Notes: generated from the letters alone by a model not told the origin. A stretch of DNA of 24,480 nucleotides from UMGS1590 sp036303105 (GCA_036303105.1 JAXJBF010000036.1:1-24480), one strand, 5' to 3'; positions 7,424 through 16,915 are shown, counted from the stretch's first letter. Numbers and translations are program-made.

Positions 7424-9972
7424 TAAGTAGACCAGAGTTATTATTACCTGCCGGAGATTTGGAAATTGCAAAATTAGCGATTGATCATGGTGCTGACGCT
7501 GTCTATGTAGGGCTTAGCCAATTTAGTGCAAGAGCGAAAGCGCATAATTTAACGCAAGAAGAAATGGTTACTCTAATTGATTATGCGCATGAACATCAGG
7601 CGAAAGTTTTTTGTGCGTTGAATATTTTATTGTTTAATGATGAATTAGAGGAGGCAATTTCTCAAATTTCAATATTGGTTTCACATGGCATCGATGCATT
7701 TATTGTTCAGGATTTTGGCATTGCGACGCTTATTATGGCACATTTTCCAGAAACTGAAGTGCATGCTTCTACTCAAATGGCAATTATGAATGTTTGCGGA
7801 GTGCAAGCAGCGGAGGAATTAGGCTTTGATCGCGTTGTTTTAGCGAGAGAAACTTCGTTAGAAATGATGAAATCCATAAGAAATGCTTCAAAGATTGATC
7901 TGGAAGTTTTTGTTCAAGGCGCTCTTTGTGTTAGTTACTCTGGTCTTTGTTATATGAGTAGCTTACAAGGAGATCGAAGTGGAAATAGAGGACAATGTGC
8001 TCAACCTTGTCGACGTAGATACACTTTATACGAGAAGCATTGTGAAAAACAAAAAAAAATCGTAGAGAATTATCTTTTAAGCCCAAAGGATATGAACCTT
8101 CTCAAAAACTTACCAGACCTATTATCAGTCCCAGTACAATCATTGAAAATAGAAGGCAGGATGAAGCAGCCAGAATATGTTGCCCTTATGACCGATGTTT
8201 ACCGTGAACATGTCAATATCTTAACACAGGGTAATTCTATTCAAGATGATGTTATGGATCGTGATTTGAAAAATATGGCTGTTATTTTTAATCGAGAAGG
8301 TTTCTCGTCTGCGTACCTTCACGGGGTTCCTGGGAAATCCATGATGAGTTATCATACGCCTAAAAATACAGGTATTCCTTTGGGTGATATTAAAAAGATC
8401 ACAAAATCAGAATGTCAAATTTTATTACAGGAACCATTGCATACAGGGGATGGGATAGCGTTTTATGATGCTGCAATGCAACCTCTGTGGGGCGGATATA
8501 TTGATTCGATCGTTGATAATCATGGGAAAAAGGGGAAAGTGTTTGGTAAGGGCGTTCTTGTTACTATAAAACATGGGTTCAGTGAAGGCTCTCGTTTATC
8601 CGACGTGAAGTATTGCTACAAAACTTTTGACAAAGATCTTTCGAAGAATTTGCTTAAAGTGAAAGTATTTCCAAAGCGTTTATCCGAGAAAAAGGGAACG
8701 CTGCATTTTTATGTGCAGGCAGAATATGGCAAGCCTTTTTCTATGGATGTTTTGCTTGAAAAAGATCATAATGAAGCAACTTCTTTTCATTGGGAAGCTG
8801 ATTTTCTTGTAGAAAAATCAAATAGTGGAAAATCAAGCAGGGAGGTTATTAACAATACTTTACATAAATTGGAAAATACAGGATATTCAATTGGAAATAT
8901 TGAAATAAATGAGCCGATGGCATCCTTTGTACCGATGAGTGTGGTTACAAATGGAAAGAATGCAGCAGCTTCTTTTTTTGATCAATGTGTGAATAACAAT
9001 CTTGTTTTACAGGAAGAACATGAAGACCAGCATTTTAATGCAGAAGAACGTTGCGAGGAATGTTTATTGGTTTTAGATGAAATTCCGCCACAAATTCTCA
9101 TTCAAAGTACCCCAAAAATTTCTGTGCAAGTACGAACAAAAGAGCAGGCAGAAGCTGCTCTTCTCGGAGAAATTGATGAATTGAATATTCTGTTGTTGGA
9201 AACACAAAGACATGATGGATTATCAAACGAAGAAATTATTCAATATGCACAGGAAATACCTGTAATTGTTTCGCTTCCTCCATTAATTAAAGAATCTGAA
9301 GAAGAGGATTATTATGCGGCAAGATGCAAGGCCTTATTTGAAATGGGAATTAAACATTTTATGGTTTCAAATATTGGTCAACTAAAGTTATTAAATGATC
9401 TTGGTATTGATTATGTTGCAGGGGATTATCACTTGAATCTAACCAATGATCTTACTGCAGCAGCTTTATCACAAGTTGGTGTTTCTCGTCAAACACTTTC
9501 CATTGAATTAGATCATCAGCGGCTGAAAAGCTTGTCAACGATTGGTAATATTCCTCTTGAAATGATCGTTTATGGTCGTATACCTGCCATGAATACGAGA
9601 TACTGTCCAATGGGAAGCATTATTGGGCAGCGCGAAATAAAGAAGCCTTGCAGTCGTCCATGTGTTAAAAGTGAATATTCTTTAGAACGCGATGGGAAAG
9701 AATATCAAATCATAGGAGATCGCTTTTGCAATATATATATATTAAATGATAAGGTATATAGCTTATTTAATCATATGGAAGCAATTAGTCAATTGTGTTT
9801 GGATTATTGGCGAATTGCCGGTGCTTTTATGGAAACTGCTGAACTCAGAGAATCTGTAAAAATACTTTCTATGTTGCGTAATCAAAATTTGGGAAAAGAA
9901 AAGCAGAAACAAACTGTTACATTGTTGCAAACCAACACAACAGATGGACATTTTATTAAAGGAGTTCGATAA
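7420..9972 (+). CDS. Large U32-family protein, probable RlhA-like 23S rRNA hydroxylation factor
   Basis: This is an 850-residue protein of the peptidase-U32 family. It opens with LLLPAGDLEIAKLAIDHGAD and runs through VHASTQMAI, VLARETSLEMM and LSPKDMNLLKNLPDLL to VQSLKIEGRMKQPEYV, all family hallmarks. Four cysteines at 170, 177, 193 and 197 (SGLC, then GQCAQPC) match the cluster-binding tetrad needed in RlhA and TrhP. Residues about 400-520 are a divergent middle region. A second TIM-barrel-like half (about 560-790) ends in YGRIPAMNTRYCPMG, with four more cysteines at 729, 744, 748 and 770. E. coli RlhA makes 5-hydroxycytidine 2501 in 23S rRNA; protease activity is not expected. Size and two-half layout fit the long RlhA/DUF3656 type better than TrhP. 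It overlaps the ABC-F stop by four bases and mutS2 follows closely. The exact substrate is inferred. Confidence 0.85.
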   Translation: MISRPELLLPAGDLEIAKLAIDHGADAVYVGLSQFSARAKAHNLTQEEMVTLIDYAHEHQAKVFCALNILLFNDELEEAISQISILVSHGIDAFIVQDFGIATLIMAHFPETEVHASTQMAIMNVCGVQAAEELGFDRVVLARETSLEMMKSIRNASKIDLEVFVQGALCVSYSGLCYMSSLQGDRSGNRGQCAQPCRRRYTLYEKHCEKQKKIVENYLLSPKDMNLLKNLPDLLSVPVQSLKIEGRMKQPEYVALMTDVYREHVNILTQGNSIQDDVMDRDLKNMAVIFNREGFSSAYLHGVPGKSMMSYHTPKNTGIPLGDIKKITKSECQILLQEPLHTGDGIAFYDAAMQPLWGGYIDSIVDNHGKKGKVFGKGVLVTIKHGFSEGSRLSDVKYCYKTFDKDLSKNLLKVKVFPKRLSEKKGTLHFYVQAEYGKPFSMDVLLEKDHNEATSFHWEADFLVEKSNSGKSSREVINNTLHKLENTGYSIGNIEINEPMASFVPMSVVTNGKNAAASFFDQCVNNNLVLQEEHEDQHFNAEERCEECLLVLDEIPPQILIQSTPKISVQVRTKEQAEAALLGEIDELNILLLETQRHDGLSNEEIIQYAQEIPVIVSLPPLIKESEEEDYYAARCKALFEMGIKHFMVSNIGQLKLLNDLGIDYVAGDYHLNLTNDLTAAALSQVGVSRQTLSIELDHQRLKSLSTIGNIPLEMIVYGRIPAMNTRYCPMGSIIGQREIKKPCSRPCVKSEYSLERDGKEYQIIGDRFCNIYILNDKVYSLFNHMEAISQLCLDYWRIAGAFMETAELRESVKILSMLRNQNLGKEKQKQTVTLLQTNTTDGHFIKGVR
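9958..9964 (+). promoter_or_regulatory. Ribosome binding site deciding a TTG start for mutS2
   Basis: AAAGGAG inside the last codons of the U32 gene lies 12 bases before TTG at 9977. The in-frame ATG at 9944 is upstream of this site and has no site of its own. The spacing is long but there is no other start nearby. Confidence 0.5.
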
Positions 9973-9976
9973 TAAG

Positions 9977-12355
9977 TTGTCTTACTATAAAAACAGTCCT
10001 GTATTGGATAAATTAGAATTCACAAAAATTCGAGAAATGTTGGCAGCAGAATGCAGTTCGTCGTTAGGGAAAAAACGAGCGAGCATGTGCTTTCCAAGCG
10101 AAGATAAAGAGCAAATTGTTGCTTGGCAAGAAGAGACCGCAGAAATTGTTTCAATGCTTGCCGTTGGTGAGACGATTCCTCTGGGTGGCATTCGTGATTT
10201 GCATGAAGTGCTCAAGAAACTTCGGATTCATCAGGTATTAGAAGCTGGTGAATTTATTGATATTGAACGGTCGCTTTATGCTGCGAAAAATCTTAGCCAA
10301 TTTTTTCGTGTGAAAAAAAATGGATATCATATTGTGCGAATGTTAGATTATACGGAAGCATTGGTTGTTAATGATTCATTGCGTACAAAAATTAATCGTA
10401 CCATTCGTGAAGATGGCTATGTTCTTGATAGTGCATCTGTAGAACTGGGAAATATTCGACGGAATATGGCGATGTTACAGCAAAATATTCGTAGAAAGAT
10501 GGACCAATTGGTTAAAAGCAGTCACTTAAGTGAGGCTCTTCAGGAACAAATCGTTACCGTCCGAGGTGATCGATTGGTAATACCGGTAAAAGTAGAATAT
10601 AAAAGTCGGGTACCAGGGATTATTCACGATCAATCCGCAAGTGGATCGACCATTTACGTTGAACCATCAGAATTGATTCCATTAAACAATAAGATGGCTC
10701 AATTAGAGCAAGATGAAAAACACGAAATTTATCAGATATTAAAAATACTGTCTGAAGAATGTGCTGCAGAACAGCAAGCATTAAAATCGAATATGTATAA
10801 TCTTGGCATCATTGATTTTACAGTTGGAAAAGCGCAATTGGCAATTAAGATGGATGCTCTTGCACCGCATACGTTGTCATCGACTACCTTGCACCTGAAA
10901 CGCGCCTACCATCCGCTGCTTCATCGCGAGACGGCAGTACCGATTAGTCTACATATGGATGATGAAACACGTATTATCGTCATTACTGGTCCCAATACCG
11001 GTGGGAAGACGGTAACCTTAAAGACGGTTGGTTTATTGGTTTTAATGCATCAAGCGGGTCTACATGTTCCAGTACATCCAGAAACTGAAATGGGCATTTT
11101 TGACAAAGTCTTTGTTGATGTTGGTGATGAGCAAAGTATTGAACAATCGCTGAGTACTTTTTCTTCTCATTTGGTTAATATTTGTGATATTATGAAAAAC
11201 TTAGATAACAGGTCTTTGGCATTATATGATGAATTGGGTGCAGGAACGGATCCTGGTGAAGGTGCTGCTTTGGCTACAGCGATATTAGAAGCAAATCTTA
11301 AAGCACATTGCCTAACATTAGCGACAACACATTATAGTGAATTAAAGACCTATGCATATCAGACGCCTGGTGTACAAAATGCAAGTATGGCGTTTGATAT
11401 TGAAACCTTACGTCCAACTTATCGCTTGATTATTGGTGTCTCTGGCGAAAGTAATGCATTTGCAATTGCAGAGCGGATTGGGCTGCCGGATTCAATTATT
11501 CAAAATGCTAAAGAGATACAAGACGCCAATCAAAATGAATTGATTGATAAAGTCAAAAATTTAGAGTCACTGCAACGACGACTCAATGAACAAGAAGCAG
11601 CTTTCGAAGATGAAAGACGTCAAATTGAGGAAGAAAAGCAACTTTTGCGGAAAAAGAATGCGGAACTAGAGGAACATCGAGCAAAAGTTCAGCGTGAAGC
11701 CAATGCAGAAGCTGTTGTTCTTCTTGAAAAAGCGCGTAAACAGGTTCAAGAAGTTGGCGATGAATTAAAAGAATTACGGAAGCAGGATCATTTGCAAGCT
11801 TCTGTAGCGCTTTCTGATCTTCGTAAAAACCTCGATCAATCGCTTGATAAGGTTAAAGTAAAAAAGAAAGCTGTTGCAACCGTTGATAATGAGCCTTTGA
11901 ATATTAATAAAATAAAACCTGGGAACGAAGTATATCTTACGAATTATAATATGAACGCTACCGTCCTGGCAGTACATGCTGATAAAAAGACCATTGATGT
12001 GCAGGCAGGTATCATTAAATCAACTGTTCATCTTAATGAGGTGGGCAAAGCTAAGAAAGTAAGACAATCGAAGCCGGTAACGACAAAACGCGGAAGCATG
12101 AAAATTAAGACTGTACGATCTGAAATTGATTTGCGTGGCATGACAGTTGATGAAGCATTAGCAGCAGTTGATCGTTTTATTGATGATGCCTATCTTAATA
12201 ATTTAAATCAAGTTCATATCATTCATGGTAAGGGTACAGGGGCACTACGTAAGGCTATCAAAGAAAAACTATCTAGCAGTAAATACATAAAGCAGTTTTA
12301 TTATGCACCTGCAAACGAGGGTGGCGATGGTGCAACCATCGCTATTTTGAAATAA
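9977..12355 (+). CDS. mutS2: MutS2: ribosome-collision / recombination ATPase with Smr domain
   Basis: From a TTG start the protein has 792 residues, close to the B. subtilis length. Family landmarks are LEFTKIREMLAAE near the N-terminus, VRGDRLVIPVK and HDQSASGSTIYVEP. Walker A GPNTGGKT is at 338-345 and Walker B DELGAGTDPGEGAALA starts at 418, followed by TTHYSELK. A coiled coil spans about 510-640 and a KOW-like stretch about 650-690. The C-terminal Smr domain has DLRG at 718-721 and HGKGTG at 750-755. The MutS mismatch-reading domain is absent. MutS2 was described as suppressing recombination; in B. subtilis it also senses and splits collided ribosomes. Its position after an ABC-F factor and an rRNA-modifying U32 protein suits the ribosomal role, while mutS and mutL follow. 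Start choice is the main uncertainty. Confidence 0.95.
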   Translation: MSYYKNSPVLDKLEFTKIREMLAAECSSSLGKKRASMCFPSEDKEQIVAWQEETAEIVSMLAVGETIPLGGIRDLHEVLKKLRIHQVLEAGEFIDIERSLYAAKNLSQFFRVKKNGYHIVRMLDYTEALVVNDSLRTKINRTIREDGYVLDSASVELGNIRRNMAMLQQNIRRKMDQLVKSSHLSEALQEQIVTVRGDRLVIPVKVEYKSRVPGIIHDQSASGSTIYVEPSELIPLNNKMAQLEQDEKHEIYQILKILSEECAAEQQALKSNMYNLGIIDFTVGKAQLAIKMDALAPHTLSSTTLHLKRAYHPLLHRETAVPISLHMDDETRIIVITGPNTGGKTVTLKTVGLLVLMHQAGLHVPVHPETEMGIFDKVFVDVGDEQSIEQSLSTFSSHLVNICDIMKNLDNRSLALYDELGAGTDPGEGAALATAILEANLKAHCLTLATTHYSELKTYAYQTPGVQNASMAFDIETLRPTYRLIIGVSGESNAFAIAERIGLPDSIIQNAKEIQDANQNELIDKVKNLESLQRRLNEQEAAFEDERRQIEEEKQLLRKKNAELEEHRAKVQREANAEAVVLLEKARKQVQEVGDELKELRKQDHLQASVALSDLRKNLDQSLDKVKVKKKAVATVDNEPLNINKIKPGNEVYLTNYNMNATVLAVHADKKTIDVQAGIIKSTVHLNEVGKAKKVRQSKPVTTKRGSMKIKTVRSEIDLRGMTVDEALAAVDRFIDDAYLNNLNQVHIIHGKGTGALRKAIKEKLSSSKYIKQFYYAPANEGGDGATIAILK

Positions 12356-12368
12356 AAGTATTATGATT

Positions 12369-12375
12369 GAGAGGA
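12369..12375 (+). promoter_or_regulatory. Ribosome binding site deciding the mutS start
   Basis: GAGAGGA lies 6 bases before the ATG at 12382. An in-frame TTG at 12367 overlaps the site and is rejected as a start. Confidence 0.65.
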
Positions 12376-12381
12376 CATGCT

Positions 12382-14970
12382 ATGCTTGGAAAAACTCCTA
12401 TGTTTGTTCAATATAAGAAGATAAAGGATCAATATAAAAACATGATTCTTTTTTACCGCCTTGGTGATTTTTATGAGATGTTTGATGATGATGCCAAGAA
12501 AGCAAGTGAGCTTCTTGGTCTTACATTAACTGCACGTGATGGCGGGGACAACATTAAAGTACCTATGTGTGGTGTGCCCTTTCATTCTGCAGAAGTTTAT
12601 ATAAAAAAACTTATACAAATGGGAGAAAAAGTTGCTATTTGTGAGCAAACTGAAGATCCTAAATCTGTAAAAGGATTGGTTAAACGAGAAGTCATTCGTA
12701 TTGTAACGCCAGGTATGGTGCTTGAAGATAATATTCTTGAGTCTTCAAGCAATTATATTATTTGTGTGGTAGGGAAAAAAACGTATGGACTAGCAGTTGC
12801 AGATGTTTCTACCGGAGAATTTTTGGTAACGCAAGTGGAGGGGACAGAAGATTTACTTCGAGAAGTTGTAAAATTTCATCCTTCAGAATGTGTATTTTCC
12901 GATGAGGATACGGAATTATATCAATTGTTTACTAATCATGAACCAGAGTTTTATGGGGTGAGTTTATCTCCGTATAATAGCTACTTGTTTAAACAAAAAA
13001 ATGCCATTGAAAAGCTGATGGATCATTTCCATGTAAATGATCTATCTGTTTTAAATTTTAACGATCCCGGCAAAGAAACGGCGGCAATCGTCGCGTCAGC
13101 TGTTTTACTGGGATATATTCAAGATATGCTAAGAATAGAACCAAGACATATTCTGCGTTTAAAGCGATATCGTACAGATAGTGTTATGCAGTTGGATCTT
13201 TTTACAAAAAAGAATTTAGAATTGGTCACTACTTTGAATGATCATTATGGTACTTCTTTATTCGATATTTTGAATAGAACGTCTACTTCGGCAGGTGGAA
13301 GACTATTGCGACGCTGGATCGAGGAGCCTCTGATCGATCATGAACAAATCTTATTACGGTTAGAGGCAACGGATGAATTATTTAAAAACTATTTGTTACG
13401 ATCAAGTTTTGAAAATTTACTAGATGATATTCAAGATATTGAACGAATAGCATCCCGTATTTCTTGCGGTTCGGCGTCCCCTCGTGATCTCGTCTCATTA
13501 AAGAATTCATTGCTTAGATTACCAGAGATTCACCAAGCATTACGTAGTTGCACGAATCCGTTGTTTCAAAATTTTGCTGTTGAATTTGACGATCTAGAAG
13601 ATGTTGCAACGCTTATTAACGACAGCATTCTAGATGCGCCTTCTTATCTAGCGCGTGATGGCGGCGTAATCCGACCAGAATATAATGCGGATCTTTGTGA
13701 ACTTCATGAGTTGGTCGTGAATGGTAAAGGATGGCTGGAAAACTATCTTGAACAGGAAAAAAATGCCACAGGCATAAAAAATTTAAAAATCGGTTATAAT
13801 AAAGTGTTTGGCTACTATTTGGATGTCACCAAATCTTATCAGGCATTAGTACCAGATACTTATCAACGTAAACAGACACTTGCGAACAGTGAACGTTATA
13901 TTACAGATGAATTAAAAGAAATGGAAAATAAACTTTTAACTGCTTCGGAACGATCGAAAGCATTAGAAGTGGAATTGTTCAAAGGAATCATTGAAGTATT
14001 GCAGCATTCAGTAGAACGATTATTGTATGTAAGTCGTATTTTATCTACCGTTGATGTTTTTGTTTCTTTTGCAGCCATTTCAGTTGAAAATCATTATTGC
14101 AAACCAGTTTTAACCGATAATAGTGTTAAGATTCAGGGGCTGAGACATCCCGTGATAGAGCGTCAGCATCAATTGGGGGAATTTACACCAAATGATGTTT
14201 TGTTTTCTGAAGAAGAGCAAAGATTAATCATTATTACAGGACCTAACATGTCAGGTAAAAGCACCTACTGTCGCAGTATCGCTTTGGCGGCAATTATGGT
14301 GCAAATTGGCTGCTTTGTCCCTGCTGAACAGGCTGAAATAAAGGTATTTGATCGTGTTTTTGCTCGCATTGGTGCGAGTGATCATCTTGCCAGTGGCAGA
14401 AGTACGTTTATGGTTGAGATGAATGAAGTGGCAACTATTACGAGTAATGCCACCGCGGATAGTCTCATCATATTGGACGAAGTTGGTCGTGGCACAAGTA
14501 CTTATGATGGTTTGGCACTTGCAACAGCGATTACACAATATATCAATCATCAAATACATGCGTGTACTCTTTTTGCGACACATTATCATGAATTGACAGC
14601 GCTAGAATCAGAAATAGGCATTTGTAATTACACCGTTTCTGTCTATGAAGATGAAAAAGATATCGTCTTTTTACATAAAATAGTCCCTGGATCTGCTAGT
14701 AAAAGCTATGGTATACATGTAGCAAAAAAAGCAGGAATTCCGTCAACCATTACGCGGATGGCGACACAAATTTTGAAGAATCTTGAAGCACAAGATGGAA
14801 AGAAAAATGAGTTTATGCTAACATGCAGTCACTCATTCAGTGAACCTGAGGCACCAAAATTGCCAGAATGGGTAGATGAGTTTAAGGGATTAGATATTGA
14901 AAATATGACGTTGCGCGAGATGGCAGATACGTTGATGGATTTTGTTGAAAAAGCAAATCAGGATCACTGA
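12382..14970 (+). CDS. mutS: DNA mismatch repair protein MutS
   Basis: This 862-residue protein binds mispaired and looped-out bases and recruits MutL. The N-terminal mismatch domain contains RLGDFYEMF with the F-x-E pair at F30 and E32, which stacks on the mispair in characterised MutS. Connector, lever and clamp domains follow. The ATPase has Walker A GPNMSGKST at 620-628, Walker B LDEVGRGTSTYDGLALA with D699-E700, and ATHYHEL. The tail ends in a small helical segment typical of MutS dimerisation regions. No clear QxSLF-type beta-clamp motif is seen in the region before it, where many Firmicute MutS proteins have one. It lies 26 bases after mutS2 and 13 before mutL. The adjacency mutS-mutL-miaA is widely conserved. 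Identification is secure. Confidence 0.98.
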   Translation: MLGKTPMFVQYKKIKDQYKNMILFYRLGDFYEMFDDDAKKASELLGLTLTARDGGDNIKVPMCGVPFHSAEVYIKKLIQMGEKVAICEQTEDPKSVKGLVKREVIRIVTPGMVLEDNILESSSNYIICVVGKKTYGLAVADVSTGEFLVTQVEGTEDLLREVVKFHPSECVFSDEDTELYQLFTNHEPEFYGVSLSPYNSYLFKQKNAIEKLMDHFHVNDLSVLNFNDPGKETAAIVASAVLLGYIQDMLRIEPRHILRLKRYRTDSVMQLDLFTKKNLELVTTLNDHYGTSLFDILNRTSTSAGGRLLRRWIEEPLIDHEQILLRLEATDELFKNYLLRSSFENLLDDIQDIERIASRISCGSASPRDLVSLKNSLLRLPEIHQALRSCTNPLFQNFAVEFDDLEDVATLINDSILDAPSYLARDGGVIRPEYNADLCELHELVVNGKGWLENYLEQEKNATGIKNLKIGYNKVFGYYLDVTKSYQALVPDTYQRKQTLANSERYITDELKEMENKLLTASERSKALEVELFKGIIEVLQHSVERLLYVSRILSTVDVFVSFAAISVENHYCKPVLTDNSVKIQGLRHPVIERQHQLGEFTPNDVLFSEEEQRLIIITGPNMSGKSTYCRSIALAAIMVQIGCFVPAEQAEIKVFDRVFARIGASDHLASGRSTFMVEMNEVATITSNATADSLIILDEVGRGTSTYDGLALATAITQYINHQIHACTLFATHYHELTALESEIGICNYTVSVYEDEKDIVFLHKIVPGSASKSYGIHVAKKAGIPSTITRMATQILKNLEAQDGKKNEFMLTCSHSFSEPEAPKLPEWVDEFKGLDIENMTLREMADTLMDFVEKANQDH

Positions 14971-14983
14971 AAGGTGGTAAATG

Positions 14984-16915
14984 ATGGGGATAATTCATGT
15001 TCTAGATGCAAGAGTTGCAAATCAAATTGCTGCAGGAGAAGTGATTGAGCGCCCTTCTTCAGCAGTAAAAGAATTGGTTGAAAATGCTCTTGATGCACAT
15101 TCTTCCAACATTACGGTTGAGATTGAAAATGGTGGCGTGGACCTCATAAAAGTGACTGATGATGGAGAAGGATTTTATAAGGATGATCTTCCTCTTGCTA
15201 TTGAACGGCATGCGACAAGTAAGATTACTGACTTTAATGATGTTTATCGATTGAATACATTTGGTTTTCGAGGTGAAGCATTAGCATCAATAGCTGTTAT
15301 TAGTCGGTTAAAAATTACCAGTGGAAAGTCAAACTCAGAACCTGCTTATGTGTTTTCATCAGATGCCGATGGAATGAAAGATTTGGCTGTTGCTGCTCCA
15401 CGCCATGGAACCTGTATCGAAGTAAAGGACCTCTATTATAATGTTCCTGCTAGAAAAAAATTTGTAAAATCAAATAGTCATGAAAGTGCATTGATTTATG
15501 ATTTGATGTGTAAATTTGCTTTGGGTTTTCCGGAAATCAATTTTACGTTTATTAATGGTGGTGATGTCGTTTTTTCTTCCAATCAACTGAATACGGTAGA
15601 AGATATTCTTCATTATATCTATGGAGAACCATCTGATGGTGAAATTATTCACTTCAAAAATGATGAATTTTATCAAAAACAAACTGTTGAAGCATGGTTT
15701 TTACCGACAAGTGTAACGAGAAAAAACCGAAATCATATGACCTATTTTGTGAATGAACGCTTAATAGATAGTAAAGAATTAGATCAAATCATTGATGAGG
15801 CAGTATATACTTTGGTGCCTAAAGGGCGTTTTCTAATTTGTGTTTTGAAACTTACTTTGCCAACTTTCAATATTGATGTCAATATTCATCCTTCAAAGAA
15901 AATTATTAAGTTTAAAAATATTGATGAATGGAAAAATACACTGGTCAATCTGCTAAAGGAAGAACTTTGGCTTTCTCGTCTCAGTGTGCCATTTTCTGTT
16001 TCTCCGACAGACAGTAATTTTTGTTTACAGCAACAAACTGCAAAAAAAACCGTTACACCACAAAAGCTAAATTTCGCACCTGAAAGAACAGAAGAAAAAA
16101 GAACGTCTGTTTTAACAATTGATCATTCTCCTGTTAGCGATGTTAAAAGTGATAATTCTGAGGCAGCGTTTTCGCTTCAAATTGCAGAACCAGTGGTGGA
16201 ATATGATAAGATGCCTGTTGAATCTCCTAATAATTCATCTAATAGCGAAGCGATAAAGGCTGTTGCAGATATAAAAGAAAACAAAGATGATGACATTAAA
16301 GATCAGACATTTTTGCAGCAGTCGAATTTGCCTGATCTAGAATATATTGGACAATTAAATCAAACCTTTATTCTTGCACAAGATCGAGAAAATCTATATA
16401 TCATAGATCAGCATACTTTACATGAGCGTATTTTGTATGAAGAATTTATGAAGGCGTTTAATCAGGAAAAGATCGTTAAGCAACCGCTATTACATCCTGT
16501 TAAAATTCGTGTTTCACCGTTACAGGAAGCAGCCTTAATTCAACATATTTTTACGTTGGATAAGTTAGGATTTACTGTTGAACGTAGGGATGCTCTTTCC
16601 TATGAGATCGTCGCAGTTCCAGTCCTTTTAAGTTCTCATAATGATTTAACACTTTTATTTACAGATTTGTTGGATGATCTGCAAAAAGATGAAACAATAA
16701 ATGGCCTTGCCCAGATAAATGAAGAACGTATTATTATGGCATCATGCAAGGCTGCCGTAAAAGCTCATTATAAACTTACAGAATCAGAAATACGTTACTT
16801 ATTTGAAGCGCTTTCAAAATTAGACAATCCACATACTTGTCCACATGGTCGTCCTATTGTGATGAATATCTCCATGAATGAACTTTATTTATTTTTTAAG
16901 AGAGGATCGTTTTAA
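14984..16915 (+). CDS. mutL: DNA mismatch repair endonuclease MutL
   Basis: This 643-residue mismatch repair protein has an N-terminal GHKL ATPase: VANQIAAGEVIERPSSAVKE, LVENALDAH, DDGEGF and TFGFRGEALASI. A variable low-complexity linker covers about 340-455. The C-terminal endonuclease domain has DQHTLHERILYE at 475-486 (consensus DQHAxxExxxxE, here with Thr for Ala), SCKAAVKAH around C588 and CPHGRP at 619-624, so it should nick DNA as in bacteria lacking MutH. QPLLHP at 500-505 matches the MutL beta-clamp-binding motif. The start at 14984 is chosen over the adjacent ATG at 14981 because AAGGTGG (14971-14977) is then 6 bases away and the protein opens with the usual MGxIxxL. The stop overlaps miaA by one base. 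An eight-A run lies in the linker. Confidence 0.98.
   Translation: MGIIHVLDARVANQIAAGEVIERPSSAVKELVENALDAHSSNITVEIENGGVDLIKVTDDGEGFYKDDLPLAIERHATSKITDFNDVYRLNTFGFRGEALASIAVISRLKITSGKSNSEPAYVFSSDADGMKDLAVAAPRHGTCIEVKDLYYNVPARKKFVKSNSHESALIYDLMCKFALGFPEINFTFINGGDVVFSSNQLNTVEDILHYIYGEPSDGEIIHFKNDEFYQKQTVEAWFLPTSVTRKNRNHMTYFVNERLIDSKELDQIIDEAVYTLVPKGRFLICVLKLTLPTFNIDVNIHPSKKIIKFKNIDEWKNTLVNLLKEELWLSRLSVPFSVSPTDSNFCLQQQTAKKTVTPQKLNFAPERTEEKRTSVLTIDHSPVSDVKSDNSEAAFSLQIAEPVVEYDKMPVESPNNSSNSEAIKAVADIKENKDDDIKDQTFLQQSNLPDLEYIGQLNQTFILAQDRENLYIIDQHTLHERILYEEFMKAFNQEKIVKQPLLHPVKIRVSPLQEAALIQHIFTLDKLGFTVERRDALSYEIVAVPVLLSSHNDLTLLFTDLLDDLQKDETINGLAQINEERIIMASCKAAVKAHYKLTESEIRYLFEALSKLDNPHTCPHGRPIVMNISMNELYLFFKRGSF

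Noticed and set aside
9729..9742. AT dinucleotide run near the end of the large U32 gene
   Set aside because: Only about six units, and it encodes an ordinary N-I-Y-I-L stretch; no evidence of variability.
10522..10533. Twelve-base palindrome TCACTTAAGTGA in mutS2
   Set aside because: Short, without flanking symmetry or a second copy, and inside conserved coding sequence; chance is the simplest explanation.
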